This document shows positions 48,731 to 58,724 of a stretch of DNA of 64,000 bases, piece by piece. The stretch comes from Ochotona curzoniae. Taxonomy: Eukaryota > Chordata > Mammalia > Lagomorpha > Ochotonidae. Every line of letters begins with the position of its first letter. The first letter of the stretch is position 1. The notes beneath the pieces are model-generated. The model ran no database searches and was not told the DNA's origin. It was given only the letters and a program-made list of their open reading frames with translations. A program made the translations under genes and the position numbers. Where the stretch lies: assembly GCF_017591425.1 (NCBI RefSeq), contig NW_024466599.1:22668001-22732000 (forward strand), written 5' to 3'.

Positions 48731-49332
48731 ACCGGTCAGGTAGTTGAGAGCACCAAACCCGCAGCTGAGTTTAATGATTGTAATATCTTAAATGTGCTTT
48801 ATGGAGTGTAGTCCTTTTCAGTACTCTAAAACACACAAACACACAAACAAAGTTTTACGTAACTCGAATGCTGTGGAACGTGGAGAGAAAAACAATGCTT
48901 CGAGCACCCCATCTCTGGCATTTCTGTTTAGTACAAAGATCTGGGGAGAGGGGAAGGGCAGGCGCTGTTAAGTGGCTCAAACTTCGGAAGGTTGTTGAGT
49001 TCCTTCAAATCCAAACCCAGAGGCTTTGCAGGCTGTTGATTCTCGGCGCCCTGACTCCGAAGGCCCTTTCCGGCCTCGGCGTGCAGCTGCCCCGCGCGGG
49101 CTGGGAACGGTCGGGCGCAGCTGGAACCGCTGCAAAGGTCCTCCGGGCGCAACCAGTCCGGCCGCCGCAGCCGGAGTCCCGCCCAGCGGAAACACAGGGC
49201 GTCTCACCCCCGCCCGTTCGAGGGGCGCCGTGGAACTCCGGCCACTCCCTGGGCTCGCAGGAAGGAAAGTGGGACGTTGCCGCCGCGGCCGAGCTGGCCC
49301 GGCCGGCGGCGCGTGGCAGGCGCGCGCCCTCC

Positions 49333-49344
49333 CGCGCATGCTCC
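49333..49344. promoter_or_regulatory. NRF1-like site
   Basis: CGCGCATGCTCC keeps the first half and centre of the palindromic NRF1 consensus, with a mismatch in the second half. It lies about 160 bp upstream of the first BIRC6 ATG. Confidence 0.4.
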
Positions 49345-49360
49345 GCCCGCCCGCCTCCGC

Positions 49361-49370
49361 GCCCCGCCCC
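49361..49370. promoter_or_regulatory. SP/KLF GC box
   Basis: GCCCCGCCCC, a consensus GC box in the BIRC6 CpG island. Similar C-rich boxes flank it. Confidence 0.5.
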
Positions 49371-49456
49371 CTGCGCCCCGGCTCGCCCCCGCCCCCGCGC
49401 GCTCGGCCCCTCCGGCCTGGCGGCCGACGTTCGGCGTGCGTGCGGGCGCCTGACTT

Positions 49457-49465
49457 CACTTCCGG
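49457..49465 (-). promoter_or_regulatory. ETS/GABP site
   Basis: CACTTCCGG is the reverse complement of the strong GABPA consensus CCGGAAGTG. It lies 32-40 bases upstream of the first ATG, where such sites commonly position transcription starts. Confidence 0.55.
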
Positions 49466-49496
49466 CTAACGCGCTCCGCTTGCCCCCTGGCCCCGG

Positions 49497-49815
49497 ATGG
49501 TGACTGGCGGCGGTGCTGCACCTCCCGGGACTGTCACTGAGCCGCTTCCCAGTGTGATTGTGCTGAGCGCAGGCCGGAAGATGGCGGCTGCCGCTGCAGC
49601 GGCCTCAGGCCCGGGCTGCTCCTCGGCGGCGGGAGCGGCCGGGGTCTCCGAGTGGCTGGTGCTGCGGGACGGCTGCATGCGCTGCGACGCCGACGGGCTG
49701 CACAGCCTCTCCTACCACCCGGCGCTCAACGCCATCCTAGCCGTCACCAGCCGCGGGACCATCAAAGTCATCGACGGCACCTCAGGGGCCACCCTGCAGG
49801 CCTCGGCGCTCAGCG
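49497..49815 (+). CDS. BIRC6: BIRC6 coding exon 1 (giant BIR/UBC ubiquitin ligase, N-terminus)
   Basis: Reads from MVTGGGAAPPGTVTEP through RKMAAAAAAA and SEWLVLRDGCMRCDADG to QASALS, matching the BIRC6 (BRUCE/Apollon) N-terminus from memory. It gives 106 codons plus one base before a GTGAGG donor. The next codon would be an Ala split G|CN. An in-frame TAA at 49467-49469 makes the ATG at 49497 the first possible start. Its context is weak at -3 (C) but has G at +4. A second in-frame ATG at 49581 (Met29) lies in a much stronger context. Full BIRC6 is about 4,850 residues: an N-terminal WD40-like region, one BIR domain, and a C-terminal UBC domain that carries both E2 and E3 activity against SMAC, caspases and LC3. 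Only the start of the N-terminal region is encoded here. Exon 2 was not seen before the window ends. Confidence 0.96.
49577..49588 (+). promoter_or_regulatory. TISU / YY1 element at the second BIRC6 ATG
   Basis: GAAGATGGCGGC fits the TISU consensus SAASATGGCGGC exactly and contains the YY1 core AAGATGGCGGC. The ATG is Met29 of the long BIRC6 frame. CCGGAAG just before adds an ETS half. TISU elements are known to combine YY1-driven transcription with translation from very short leaders. Use at this gene is inference. Confidence 0.6.
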
Positions 49816-50360
49816 GTGAGGGAGCCGCACGGCGGGCGGGGGCTGGAGCGGCCGCGGGAGCCGCCGGGGGAGCCTAGGGGCTCGGGCCGGAGGGGCAGGC
49901 CGGCCCGGAAGCTCCTGGAGGGGTGGACGCTAGGTGCAGCCGGGAAGGAGAGGCCGGCGAGTTGGGGAGCGGTGGGAGTTGCCTTTTGGGCCTGGAGCGT
50001 CCGGTCTGGCGTGGTCCTCAGGGAGAGGTGAGGAGGGCGCGGAGCTCCGCCGCGGAGAAGGCCCGGCCGCCGGGGAGGGCAAGGGGTCGGTCCTGCGCCT
50101 TGCTGGAGCGGAGCGCGGAAGGCTGCCGTGGGGGTGATCCCGGAGGGAGAGGCTAGGGGCGGGGAACGTCCGACCGGCTTCCTGCAGGGAAGTGTCTGGC
50201 CGGCTGGTCGTGCGTCCCGCAGGTGCGGGGACCGACCGCGGACTTGGCGCCCAGGGGAGGTGGGGGTGGGGTGGGCCCGGTTGGGGGTGGGGAGTGAAGG
50301 CGGCCAGTGAGCCGCCTGGACTGTTGAGGCTGTGCCCGAGGGGCTCAAAGACTCGGGGCG

Positions 50361-51965
50361 ACCTGATGAGACTGGACCTCTAGCTGGGACCTTCTGCCTT
50401 CAGCTTCCCGGGGACGAGAAACTCGGGATAGGCGGTGTGTGATTTTGGGGTCGAAGTTAGGTGAAACTGAAGGCCGCTAATTCCCGTGTTATCCTAGCGA
50501 CCCGATCCTTGGGATCTGTCGCTCCCTCGGGGGAGAGCGCTGAAGTGGGTGGTGTAAACGTTGGTCCAGGGACGGGACATTTAGAATGCAGGAGGTGAAC
50601 GCCCACTGGACGGGCTGGAGGGTTTTGGAATTCCCTGGCTGAGTTAACCTTTGGCAGGGATGACAGTTTCGTTTGTGGTTCAACCATCTGGCTCAATTGG
50701 GACGTTAGAATCTGTGAATTAGACTCATTCATGAACACGTCTAATGTATCCAAGGGTCTGCATCTAGCCAAGTACAAGTAGCTATGCAGTGTTAGCAGAC
50801 ACAAGCAAGGAAAAGTTGGCTTGTGAGTAATAAGGAATTTAGGTACAAGAGTAACTGGCAATTTAGGGCTACAAAGATAGACGTGTTAGTTTTTTGTTGA
50901 AGTGAGAGTGTGAGCCATGTGGATTGTGTGTAGTTGTAAACTTCTGAGAGCTCCATCAGGAAAGTTGTGGGTGGTAGGCTTTTTTCCTTTCCCTTTGCTT
51001 AAGTAAACAACAGGAAAGGTGTCTCAACTGCAGCACTAATGAATTACTGTGACTTGGACTTAACAGTCACTGTTTATGAAAAGGAGATGTTCCTTAGTAA
51101 TTGGGTATTTCTTTTTAAAACCCACTTAAAAGTACTTCAAACGCAGAGAAGTGTAAAGCGTAATTATGGTGAACAATTGTGTATCCCAGTTCAGTTCAGG
51201 AAATGAAATTTCAGAGTTGGAGCATCCTATGTTCTTGGATTGCGTTCCTCAATCCTCTGCCCCCCTCCCCCAAGCATTATTATTATTATTCTGATTTTAC
51301 TTTTTTTTTTTTTTTGTCCATTCTTTTTAGTGTGTATTTGTGTTCTCAGTACCTAATGCTGCTTTTTGTGAGCTTTGCCTTGGAATAATAAGTGCTGTCA
51401 GAGTGTATGTACAACTGCAGAAAGTTGTATATACAAAAGTAGTCAAGTATTTTGGGTACGAAGAGGGGTTTGTGGGTCACTTTTGTGTCAGGAGACCATG
51501 TTTGAGAACAGTGTGTTAAGGTTTGTTAAGATGGTTGGGGTAGTTGGATGTATGCCTAGACATGGAAGACATAAATGGTGTATTACTGAAGAGAAGGGTT
51601 TTAGGTGTATAATATGAATGTAAAGATAGGTGCATAAGGCCCTGATTTCAGATATGTTGGGGAACATTTATTCACCAGGAAAATACGGAATTGGATGAAA
51701 TTACAGAAGTCCATGAATGAAGATTATGTGGTCTGATACATGTGAAAGAGTTTGTGTTGAACAGAAAGGATGGATGACAGCATAAATGTAAAAGCAACCA
51801 GTGAGAAATCCCGAAACAGTTCCTATATGAGAGCTGAAGTTCATTATTGATCATACTTGGCAGAAGTTGTATTGGGTCCAATGTATGTAATTTATTCAAA
51901 GGATTGGGGAGGGAATACTCCCTTGTGTTTACTTGGAATAGATAGCTGTTGAATAATGCAATTAA
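50361..51965. other. BIRC6 intron 1, proximal part
   Basis: About 1.6 kb free of recognisable SINEs, with falling GC content away from the CpG island. A T17 run lies near 51300. Confidence 0.5.
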
Positions 51966-51980
51966 AAAATACTTATTTTT

Positions 51981-52300
51981 TGGGCCCAGCACGGTGGCGC
52001 AAGTGGTTAAGGTCCTCGCCTTGCATGCCCGGGATCCCATATGGGCGCCAGTTCTAATCCTGGTGGCTCCTCTTCCCATTCAGCTCTCTGCTTGTGGCCT
52101 GGGAAAGCAGTTGAGGACGGCCCAAAGCTTTGGGACCCGCACCCGCGTGGGAGACCCGGAAGAGGCTCCTGGCTTCAGATCGGCATAGCATCGGCCGTTG
52201 TGCTCACTTGGGGAGTGAATCATCGGAAGGAAGATCTTCCTCTCTGTCTCTCCTCTCTGTATATCCGCCTTTCCAATAAAAATAAAATAAATCTTTAAAA
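51981..52300 (+). mobile_element. Young CSINE in BIRC6 intron 1
   Basis: Sense: GGGCCCAGCACGGTGGCGC head with GCAAGTGGTTAAGG, GGATCCCATATGGGC, and an A tail. The 15-bp duplication AAAATACTTATTTTT lies at 51966-51980 and 52301-52315. It landed in the T-rich tail of the antisense SINE that follows. Confidence 0.92.
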
Positions 52301-52615
52301 AAAATACTTATTTTTATTGAAAAGTCAAATTTATAGAGAGATGAGGGAGAGAAAGATCTTCCATGCTCTGGTTCACTCCCCAAGTAGCTGCAATGGTCAG
52401 AGCTGTGCCAATCCAAAGCCAGGAGCCAGGAGCTTCTTCTGGGTCTCCCATGCAGGTCAGGGTCCTAAGGCTCTGGGCTGTCCTACTATTTTCCCAGGCC
52501 AGAAGCAGGGAGCTGGATGGGAAGCGGAGCAGCTGGGACATGAAATGTCACCCATATGAGATTCCAGCACGTGGCAGGTGAGGACCCTAGCCACTAGGCT
52601 ACCTTACCAGGCCCA
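52301..52615 (-). mobile_element. CSINE, inverted partner of the preceding copy
   Basis: Antisense: TTTTTATTGAAAAGTC, CCATGCTCTGGTTCACTCCCC, CTATTTTCCCAGGCC, and a head ending TTACCAGGCCCA. Older than the sense copy at 51981. Confidence 0.87.
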
Positions 52616-53084
52616 GTAATTTCACTTTCAGTAGTTAACACAGATGGCAGTCCTGTGACTAGAGAGAAGATGCCTGTTGTGATCCTGCCCCTGAGAGCAC
52701 ACTTCTGCTCGGTTAGTGCGCAGTGAAGCACCTTTCTTTCTACACGGAGGGAGGATGGCCTCTCTGAGCGGATAGAATAAGGAAGTCATGCTGAGTTATT
52801 GCATGAGAGAGTAACATTCTACTGCATGCACAGGGTTCAGTTTATAGGTTTATAGGTGGCCTGTTAGTGTAGATTGGCAATTGAAGTATGGAAGCAGGAC
52901 TTGTGTGAGCATGTATTCAACTGGGGGCAAAGGTGATGGCTTTTAAGCTGTGCTTATAGTATATGCCCTTGCGTTGTCTGTATGTGATATACAGTGTTTA
53001 TAAATGCACTTTCAGAAGATGAAGCGCTGTGGTGTATTGATGGGTTAGGGATATTTCCCCCCTAACAGTGTTGGGGAATGCAGA
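52616..53084. other. BIRC6 intron 1, unique part
   Basis: No recognised element. Confidence 0.4.
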
Positions 53085-53515
53085 AGCTCTGCGCAGATGG
53101 CCTGCGGCGGCATTTACTGCCCTTCACGATCTGGCCTCTGAGTCTCCAGAGTGGTGTCTCCTTATTTTGTTGGAAACAACTGGTTCATTTTGATTTTCTT
53201 TTCTCACTACGGTAATTTGTCCTTTTCCTGGAAAGCACTAACTTTCTCCAGACAGATGTTGGTCATTTTTTGACATCTAGAGTGCATCTTTTTTTTTTTC
53301 GATTGCTTTAGCCAGAGGTGGTCTGTTGAACCTTGAAGCAAGTACTGTCTTCTGTAAGAAAATTTGGTCATTTGGCAGCACAGCATTTGTGGTGGACTTT
53401 TTGTTGACTTGAGTTATGCAAGTTCCACATAGGTTTCCTTACAGGCATCAAGCTCCTTGTGGGAAGGCTGCTTGTCTACTGCCAGCTCCTCTGAATGCCT
53501 AGTAGAACATATTCA
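53085..53515 (+). mobile_element. L2-type ancient LINE fragment
   Basis: CTGCCCTTCACGATCTGGCC, CTCCAGAGTGGTGTCTCC and CATCAAGCTCCTTGTGGG follow the L2 3' order (CCTACATGATCTGGCC..AGCTCC.TGAGGGC). Weak in the middle. Confidence 0.5.
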
Positions 53516-53519
53516 CGTA

Positions 53520-53695
53520 TCTATTCCAGCCAGGGGCCTGAAACTCTGTCTCCCATGTGGGTGCAAGGCCCAGGCACTTGGTCCGTGACTGCATTAGCAA
53601 GGAGCTGAATCAGAAGCGGAACAGTTGAGACTTGAACTAGCAACTGTGTGGGGTGTATGTGGCAGCATAACTTGCTACACCATCACACCGACTTT
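53520..53695 (-). mobile_element. Old CSINE, 3' half missing
   Basis: Antisense: GTCTCCCATGTGGGTGC, AAGGAGCTGAATCAG, ACTTGAACTAGCAAC, and a head CACCATCACACCGAC. Confidence 0.6.
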
Positions 53696-54075
53696 GTAAC
53701 TCATTTCTATTCAGCCCTGAATAATATTCTGCGATCTGGATGTACCACAGTTTATCCCCTTCACCTGTGGAAGGACATCTTGGTGGCTTTTGGTAGTTTT
53801 GAGTAAAGCTGTTATAAACATGGGTGGACAGAAGCTCTAAGTTGATTTGAGTGAAAACGCAGGGCCTTGGTTACTGGATTTTGTGTGGTAGAGTATGTTC
53901 ACTTGTGTAAGAAACTGCCACGTTATCTTCCACAGTGGCTGTGCCATTTTCTCTCCCCACCAGCACTGAATGAGAGTTCTTGGACTCCACATCTTACTTG
54001 CTTTGGGATATATCATGTTTAGGATTTTGTTCATTGAATAGGTATGTTGTGGTGTCTCTTTGCTTTCATCTGTAA
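53696..54075 (-). mobile_element. Ancient L1 3' region, antisense
   Basis: CCTGAATAATATTCTGCGATC, GGATGTACCACAGTTTATCC, TTCCACAGTGGCTGTGCC and CCCACCAGCACTGAATGAG are classic antisense L1M landmarks. Confidence 0.7.
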
Positions 54076-54402
54076 TTCAAAAAATATTTATTTTTCTTGG
54101 GAAGGCAGATCAGATTTACAGAGAGAAGAGACAGAGAAAGATATTCCATCTGCTGTTCATTCCCGAACTACCTGCAATGGCCGGAGCTGAGCTGATCTGA
54201 AACCAGGAGCCAGGAGTTTCTTCCAGGTCTCCCATGTGGGTGTAAGGTCCCATAACCTTGAGCTCTCCTGGACTGCTTTCCCAGGCCACAAGCAGGGAGC
54301 TGGATGAGAAGCTGGGCTGCTGGGACACAAACCAGTGCCTATATGGGATCCCAGCATGTGCAAGGTGAGGGTGTAACCATTAAGCAACTGGGCTAGGCCC
54401 TA
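54076..54402 (-). mobile_element. CSINE
   Basis: Antisense: ATATTTATTTTTCTTGGG, CCATCTGCTGTTCATTCCC, CTGCTTTCCCAGGCCAC, ATATGGGATCCCAGC, and a head ending GGGCTAGGCCC. Confidence 0.86.
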
Positions 54403-54584
54403 ATTCATAATTTTCTAATCATATGTAATGTCAACATATGTTGAGCATTATTTCATGTGCTCATTTGTACATTTTTATGTTTATTTTCTGACTGTGGTGT
54501 TAGCCATATATATAACTTCACAGTACTGTTCATATTACTAGGTAGATTCCTTTCCCTAGGTGTTGTCACTCAGTTTAGTAGAAT

Positions 54585-54755
54585 GGCTAGGAATAAGCTT
54601 GGTTTTGGAGAAAGATGGCTTGGGTTAAAAGCCCACTCTCTGTTTTTCTTTAGGCTTACTGTAGCCTTGACTAAATCACTAACATTACTGTTCCAGTCCC
54701 CATTTGCAGAATGGGGGTGATAATTGTACTTGTAGTGAGGATTATGTGTTAATTC
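54585..54755 (+). mobile_element. MIR-type ancient SINE
   Basis: GGTTTTGGAGAAAGATGGC, TTGGGTTAAAAGCCC, GACTAAATCACTAACATTAC and CCATTTGCAGAATGGGGGTG follow the MIR core and tail order. Confidence 0.6.
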
Positions 54756-55394
54756 TTTATTGTTTAGGAAAGTGTGCTTACCAACAAGTGCACAGAAAAA
54801 GTCCTTTTATTTACTTGGAATTTCCTGTCAGTATTCTTTCTCTTTTATTTTTACTTATAGCCTTTTCATATTCTGTATTATGTCTTGTGACTGTAACCTG
54901 AAACGTGAACTTCTAGTTACTTTTTTCTGATTTATTCCTTTCCACCATCTTGTAGAACCCATTCAGTGCTTAAGTCTAAGCTCCAGGTGTTGTTAAGATG
55001 TTCTGTTAATTTATTTATTTGCTAACAGTGTTTTTTTTTTTATTCCTGGAAGAATCCTTCAAATCATTACATGTTATATATGTATGTATTTTTTTTTCTG
55101 CTGTGGATTTTTAAAATTTATTTTTTTATTATTATCATTTTATGATACAGTTCCATAGGCTCCTGGTATTTCCCTTATCCCCTCCCCAATTTCCCATCCC
55201 CCACCTAGTGCTCCTATATCATAACTAAAGTACAGTTCTTCATACTCAGTCATATGTCCATTATTGCAGGCATGGACAATGGCACAGAGTCCAGCATCCT
55301 ATTGTCAAGATATAGTAAACAGTTTCATTGTAAGTCCATCTTTGTCTGGAAGCAGAAATGCATACTACATTGTATCCTCATGTCTAGATATGTT

Positions 55395-55640
55395 AGTCTC
55401 CATTTCACAGCTACTGTACATCTCCTAAAATGAAAAGTCATAATACAAAATCAACAATAGAAAGGAAAGTAGAAATTTACAATACCATGAAGTTAAATAA
55501 CATTTTACTAGATATGACAGTCTCCGTTACACCAGCTACTGTACATCCCCTTAAATGAAAAGCCACAAAACAAAACCAATACCAGGAAGAAAAAAATTAA
55601 CAACACCATGAAGTTAAATAACGTGTTACTAAAAGACTAA
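55395..55640. repeat. Two-copy tandem duplication in the L1 3' UTR
   Basis: A unit of about 124 bp beginning AGTCTCCATTTCACAGC (55395) recurs at 55519 as AGTCTCCGTTACACCAGC. Both units run through TACCATGAAGTTAAATAAC-like text. The copies have clearly diverged. Confidence 0.85.
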
Positions 55641-55799
55641 CATGTAGATGAAGAAATGAAAATGAAAATGAAAAAATTTCTTCTTGCAGAAAATGATGCT
55701 ACTGTATGATTTGTGAGTCATTGAAGATTTTAATCAGAAGAAAGTGTTTTGAAGAGATGAAACAAATAGAAAACATCAAAACCCATGCGATATAGTTTT

Positions 55800-55908
55800 C
55801 GTTGATTTTTGTTGAAGTGTGTCTCTTCTAGACAACAAATAGATGGGTTTTGTTTTTTTAATCCAGTCTACTAATCTGTGACGTTTGATTGAGCTTAACT
55901 CATTTATT
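55800..55908 (-). pseudogene. L1 ORF2 remnant (start of endonuclease domain)
   Basis: On the minus strand the residues INELSSIKRHRLVDWIKK and then, one frame over, an ICCLEETHF-like stretch correspond to the start of the ORF2 endonuclease region. The extra base in an A run is a frameshift. Reverse transcriptase and all later domains are absent. Confidence 0.75.
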
Positions 55909-55909
55909 T

Positions 55910-56734
55910 TCAGGGTGAAAACACACTAGGCCAACAATTTTTTGCTTTTAGAATGTGGAATATGTCACTCCATTCTCTTCTGGCCTGTAGAGTTTCCTGT
56001 GAGAGATCTTCTGTGAGTTTAATTGGCATTCCTTCACATGTTAATTTATTTTTTTCACATGCACATTTAAGGATCTTTTCCTTATGTTCAGTTGAAGAGA
56101 GCTTGATAATCATGTGTCTTGGTGAAGATTGCTTTTGATCAGGCCTGTTGGGAGTTCTGTGCCCCTCCTGGATCTTGTTTCCCAATTCTTTCTCTATATT
56201 AGGGAAATTTTCCTTTATTATTTCGTTAAATATATTTTTAAAACCAGTTTCTCTTTCTGTACCTTCTGGGACTCCCATAACTCTTATATTTGGCCTTTTA
56301 ATAGTGTCTTTCAATTCTTGAATACTTTTTTTGGCCTGATCCAGCTCTGTTTCCAGCTTTTTGTTTGCTTCTGCCTGATGATAGGAAATACCTTCCAATT
56401 CTGAGATTCTTTCTTCTGCTTGCTTCATTCTATTTTGGAGACTCTCCACTGTACTTTTAATTTGCTCTACTGTGTTCTTAATTTCTGATATATCAGCCTT
56501 GATTTGCTGTATTGCTGCTATTGCTTGTGTAAAATATTCCTTAAATTGTTTGAACTCTTGTATGTGCCTCTCATTGTTTAGAATCTTTAAAATGAGTTTT
56601 CTGAATTCTGTGTCCCCCATATTCTCAATGTCTTCCTCAGTTAACTCTGAGGTTGTCATAGAGTTTTGCTCCTTTGCAGGGGAGTCTTCAGTAATATTCA
56701 TTGTGCCTTTGTCTCTTGTTTTGCTCTTGGTCAT
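55910..56734 (-). pseudogene. L1 ORF1 (RNA-binding chaperone), C-terminally cut
   Basis: A 274-codon frame opening MTKSKTRDKGTMN. Residues 50-140 form a heptad-rich coiled coil (EIKNTVEQIKSTVESLQNRM is part). Next come the RRM-like part with IRVMGVPEGTERE and the C-terminal domain with SPRHMIIKLSS and ARREWSDIF. It stops shortly after KAKNCWPSVF, about 50-60 residues short of typical mammalian ORF1p, because sequence is deleted up to the ORF2 start. ORF1p normally binds L1 RNA as a trimer. The fragment lacks the end of the C-terminal domain and is probably not functional. Confidence 0.85.
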
Positions 56735-57487
56735 TGCACTTCTGGTTAGCAGAGTCTTCTCCTTGGGGCAGGTTTCTAAGCTGTGTCAGCCACAGGTCTG
56801 CAATTTGATTTTACTTATTTCAGTTGGTACACAACTCTTTGCTTGCAGCCAGCTGTGACACTCCCTCCAGCGAGTTCCAGGTCTGGGTTCTTATATTAGA
56901 TTTCTACCATGGTCTTTTTAGCCCCAGCTCCTGGTTCACCTCTCTCTACCTCCTGTGATACTGTGCTGAGGTTGTACTGTTGTCTCTGCAACCTTTCTCT
57001 CACTTGGAGCAGGTCCCAGGGTTAGGGAGACACCAGGTGTCCTATATAGCTAGGTTGTTGGTGGTGCTGATCTTGCCAGAACCTGTTGGATGTTAGGTCT
57101 GGGTGCGACATGGACCTATTTTGACTGGTACCATGCCACAGTTGGTATTATTTTCCTGCGGGACCAGTGCACTGCACGGAACTCAGTGAGTTCTTGTGAG
57201 CTCAGCACATAACGCAGTTCACTGTTGTCCCTTGTAGTCCTAAAGCTTTTGCCACGATGTACAAAATGGCACCTGATGTGCCGCAATTACAGTTCTTGAT
57301 CTGCTGGCTGTTGGGTTTGAGGGCTACCCAGACCTGTCTTGGGTGGAACCTGTAGAATGCCACATTGATGTAGTTCACCGAGTCAGAAATGAGTTCACTC
57401 CCAGCTCAGCATACGCTCAGTCCTTTCCCTTGCCTTTGCCTCCTTATGCAAAAAGGCGCCAATTTGGCTCTAGGAGGCTGACTGGGG

Positions 57488-57529
57488 TGTGAAATCCACC
57501 CTGTGAAATCCACCCTGTGAAATCCACTA
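57488..57529. repeat. 14-bp minisatellite in the L1 5' UTR
   Basis: TGTGAAATCCACCC is present three times in a row, the third copy with a changed end. Confidence 0.9.
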
Positions 57530-58084
57530 TGTCCGTCTGGGATCTGCTGCTCTGTCTTTTTTCCTGGTCAAATCAAACAGACCAGCAAGACGGACAGTTC
57601 TCTGTCTGGGCTCACCTCCCAAGCTCCCAGTGAAAGTCCCTCCTCACCTGGTTGTTGGTAGAGTTCCGGCTGCTGGTGGAGTTCAGATTGCTGTTAGCTG
57701 AATGCCGCTGGAGTATCAGTCACTCAATACCACACCATTGTGTCCGCTGCTTTCCTGTGTCTGTCAGTCTCCAGGTACCCCTCTTCTGTTGTTCTGTCCT
57801 CTCCTATTTCCTGGAATGTGTCCTCTCTGCTTCATCCTGCTTAAGTGTTTCTCCATCCATTTAAAGGTGTCCTTACCGTATTCCGCCGTCGTGATTCTCC
57901 TACATGTTATATTTTTTAATAAACTTTTTTGAGGGTATGTGGAGAGAGAATGGGCTTTGTATCTATAGGTAATCCTGAATTTTGAAGCTTAGCTCGTTTA
58001 CTAACTCACTATTTAAACTTGTTTAATTTCAGCTTCAAGTAAGCTTAATTCAGCTATGAATTCAGATTAATATTAAATAGTAGT

Positions 58085-58400
58085 TGTAGGGCATTGTGGC
58101 TTAGTAGGCAAAGTTCTTCCTTGTAATGCTGGCATCCATAAGGTGCCTGTTTGAGTCCTGGTTGCTCCACTCTGGTCCTAGCTCCTTGTTAATGGCCCGG
58201 AAAAAGCAGAGGCGGGTGACCCAAGTGCCTGGGTCCCTGCGCCATGTGGAGACTGGAAGAAGCTCCTGGTCCAGCCCCAGCCCTTGCTGCCATCTGCAAC
58301 AGTGAACCAGCAGATGTAGGTCTCTCTCTCTTCCCCTCTCCCTCCCTCACCCCTCCTCTCCTTGTAACTCTGACTTTCAGATAAATAATTACTTTTTTTT
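58085..58400 (+). mobile_element. Old CSINE
   Basis: Sense: GTAGGGCATTGTGGCTTAG head, AATGCTGGCATCC, GTTTGAGTCCTGGTTGCTCC, tail TTTCAGATAAATAATTAC. Confidence 0.75.
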
Positions 58401-58724
58401 TGAGTGGGCAGTCGTGATGATTCAGGGGTTGAACATGTTGAAAGTGCCTCACAGTGTGATGAGTGTGTAGCAGATATTTAGTGAATGCTGAATTACTTGA
58501 GTCTCTTGGGTACTTAGTATTGACATGGTCCTCATACTTACAGGAATGTTCACTGTTTATGCACAGATGACAATATCACTCAAATGAAGGTGAACTATGA
58601 ATTTTGGAAATAAAGTCTGTATTTCGATATGTGTATTTTAATGTGTTGGTGTGACTGGATACAGTGGAAGAAATATAAATGTCAAAATGAAGTTAAGTTT
58701 GTTGTATTACTATTTGTTTATTTT

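Larger units (their letters stand above)
49030..50360. promoter_or_regulatory. BIRC6: CpG island at the BIRC6 5' end
   Basis: About 1.3 kb dense in CpG, in sharp contrast to the AT-rich DNA on both sides. It holds the presumed BIRC6 promoter, first exon and start of intron 1. No TATA box is evident near the start codon, as usual for housekeeping promoters. Long ORFs on both strands here (for example 49782-50348 minus, 48868-49503 plus) follow from the GC content. Confidence 0.92.
55080..57900 (-). mobile_element. Internally deleted L1 with both ends
   Basis: A 2.8-kb antisense LINE-1. The 5' UTR runs from 57900 to 56735, a partial ORF1 follows (56734-55910), then about 100 bases of ORF2 start, then an L1 3' UTR (about 55790-55120) and an A-rich end. 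TACATGTTATAT flanks it at 55068-55079 and 57901-57912. A complete L1 is 6-7 kb, so nearly all of ORF2 is missing although both ends are kept. It lies antisense in BIRC6 intron 1. Confidence 0.85.

Noticed and set aside
48868..49503. 211-codon + strand ORF ending at the BIRC6 start
   Set aside because: Runs through promoter CpG sequence in another frame, with Arg/Pro-rich composition and no resemblance to a known family.
49782..50348. 188-codon minus-strand ORF in the BIRC6 CpG island
   Set aside because: Low stop density is expected in GC-rich DNA. The peptide is Pro/Arg-rich low complexity and overlaps BIRC6 exon 1 and intron 1.
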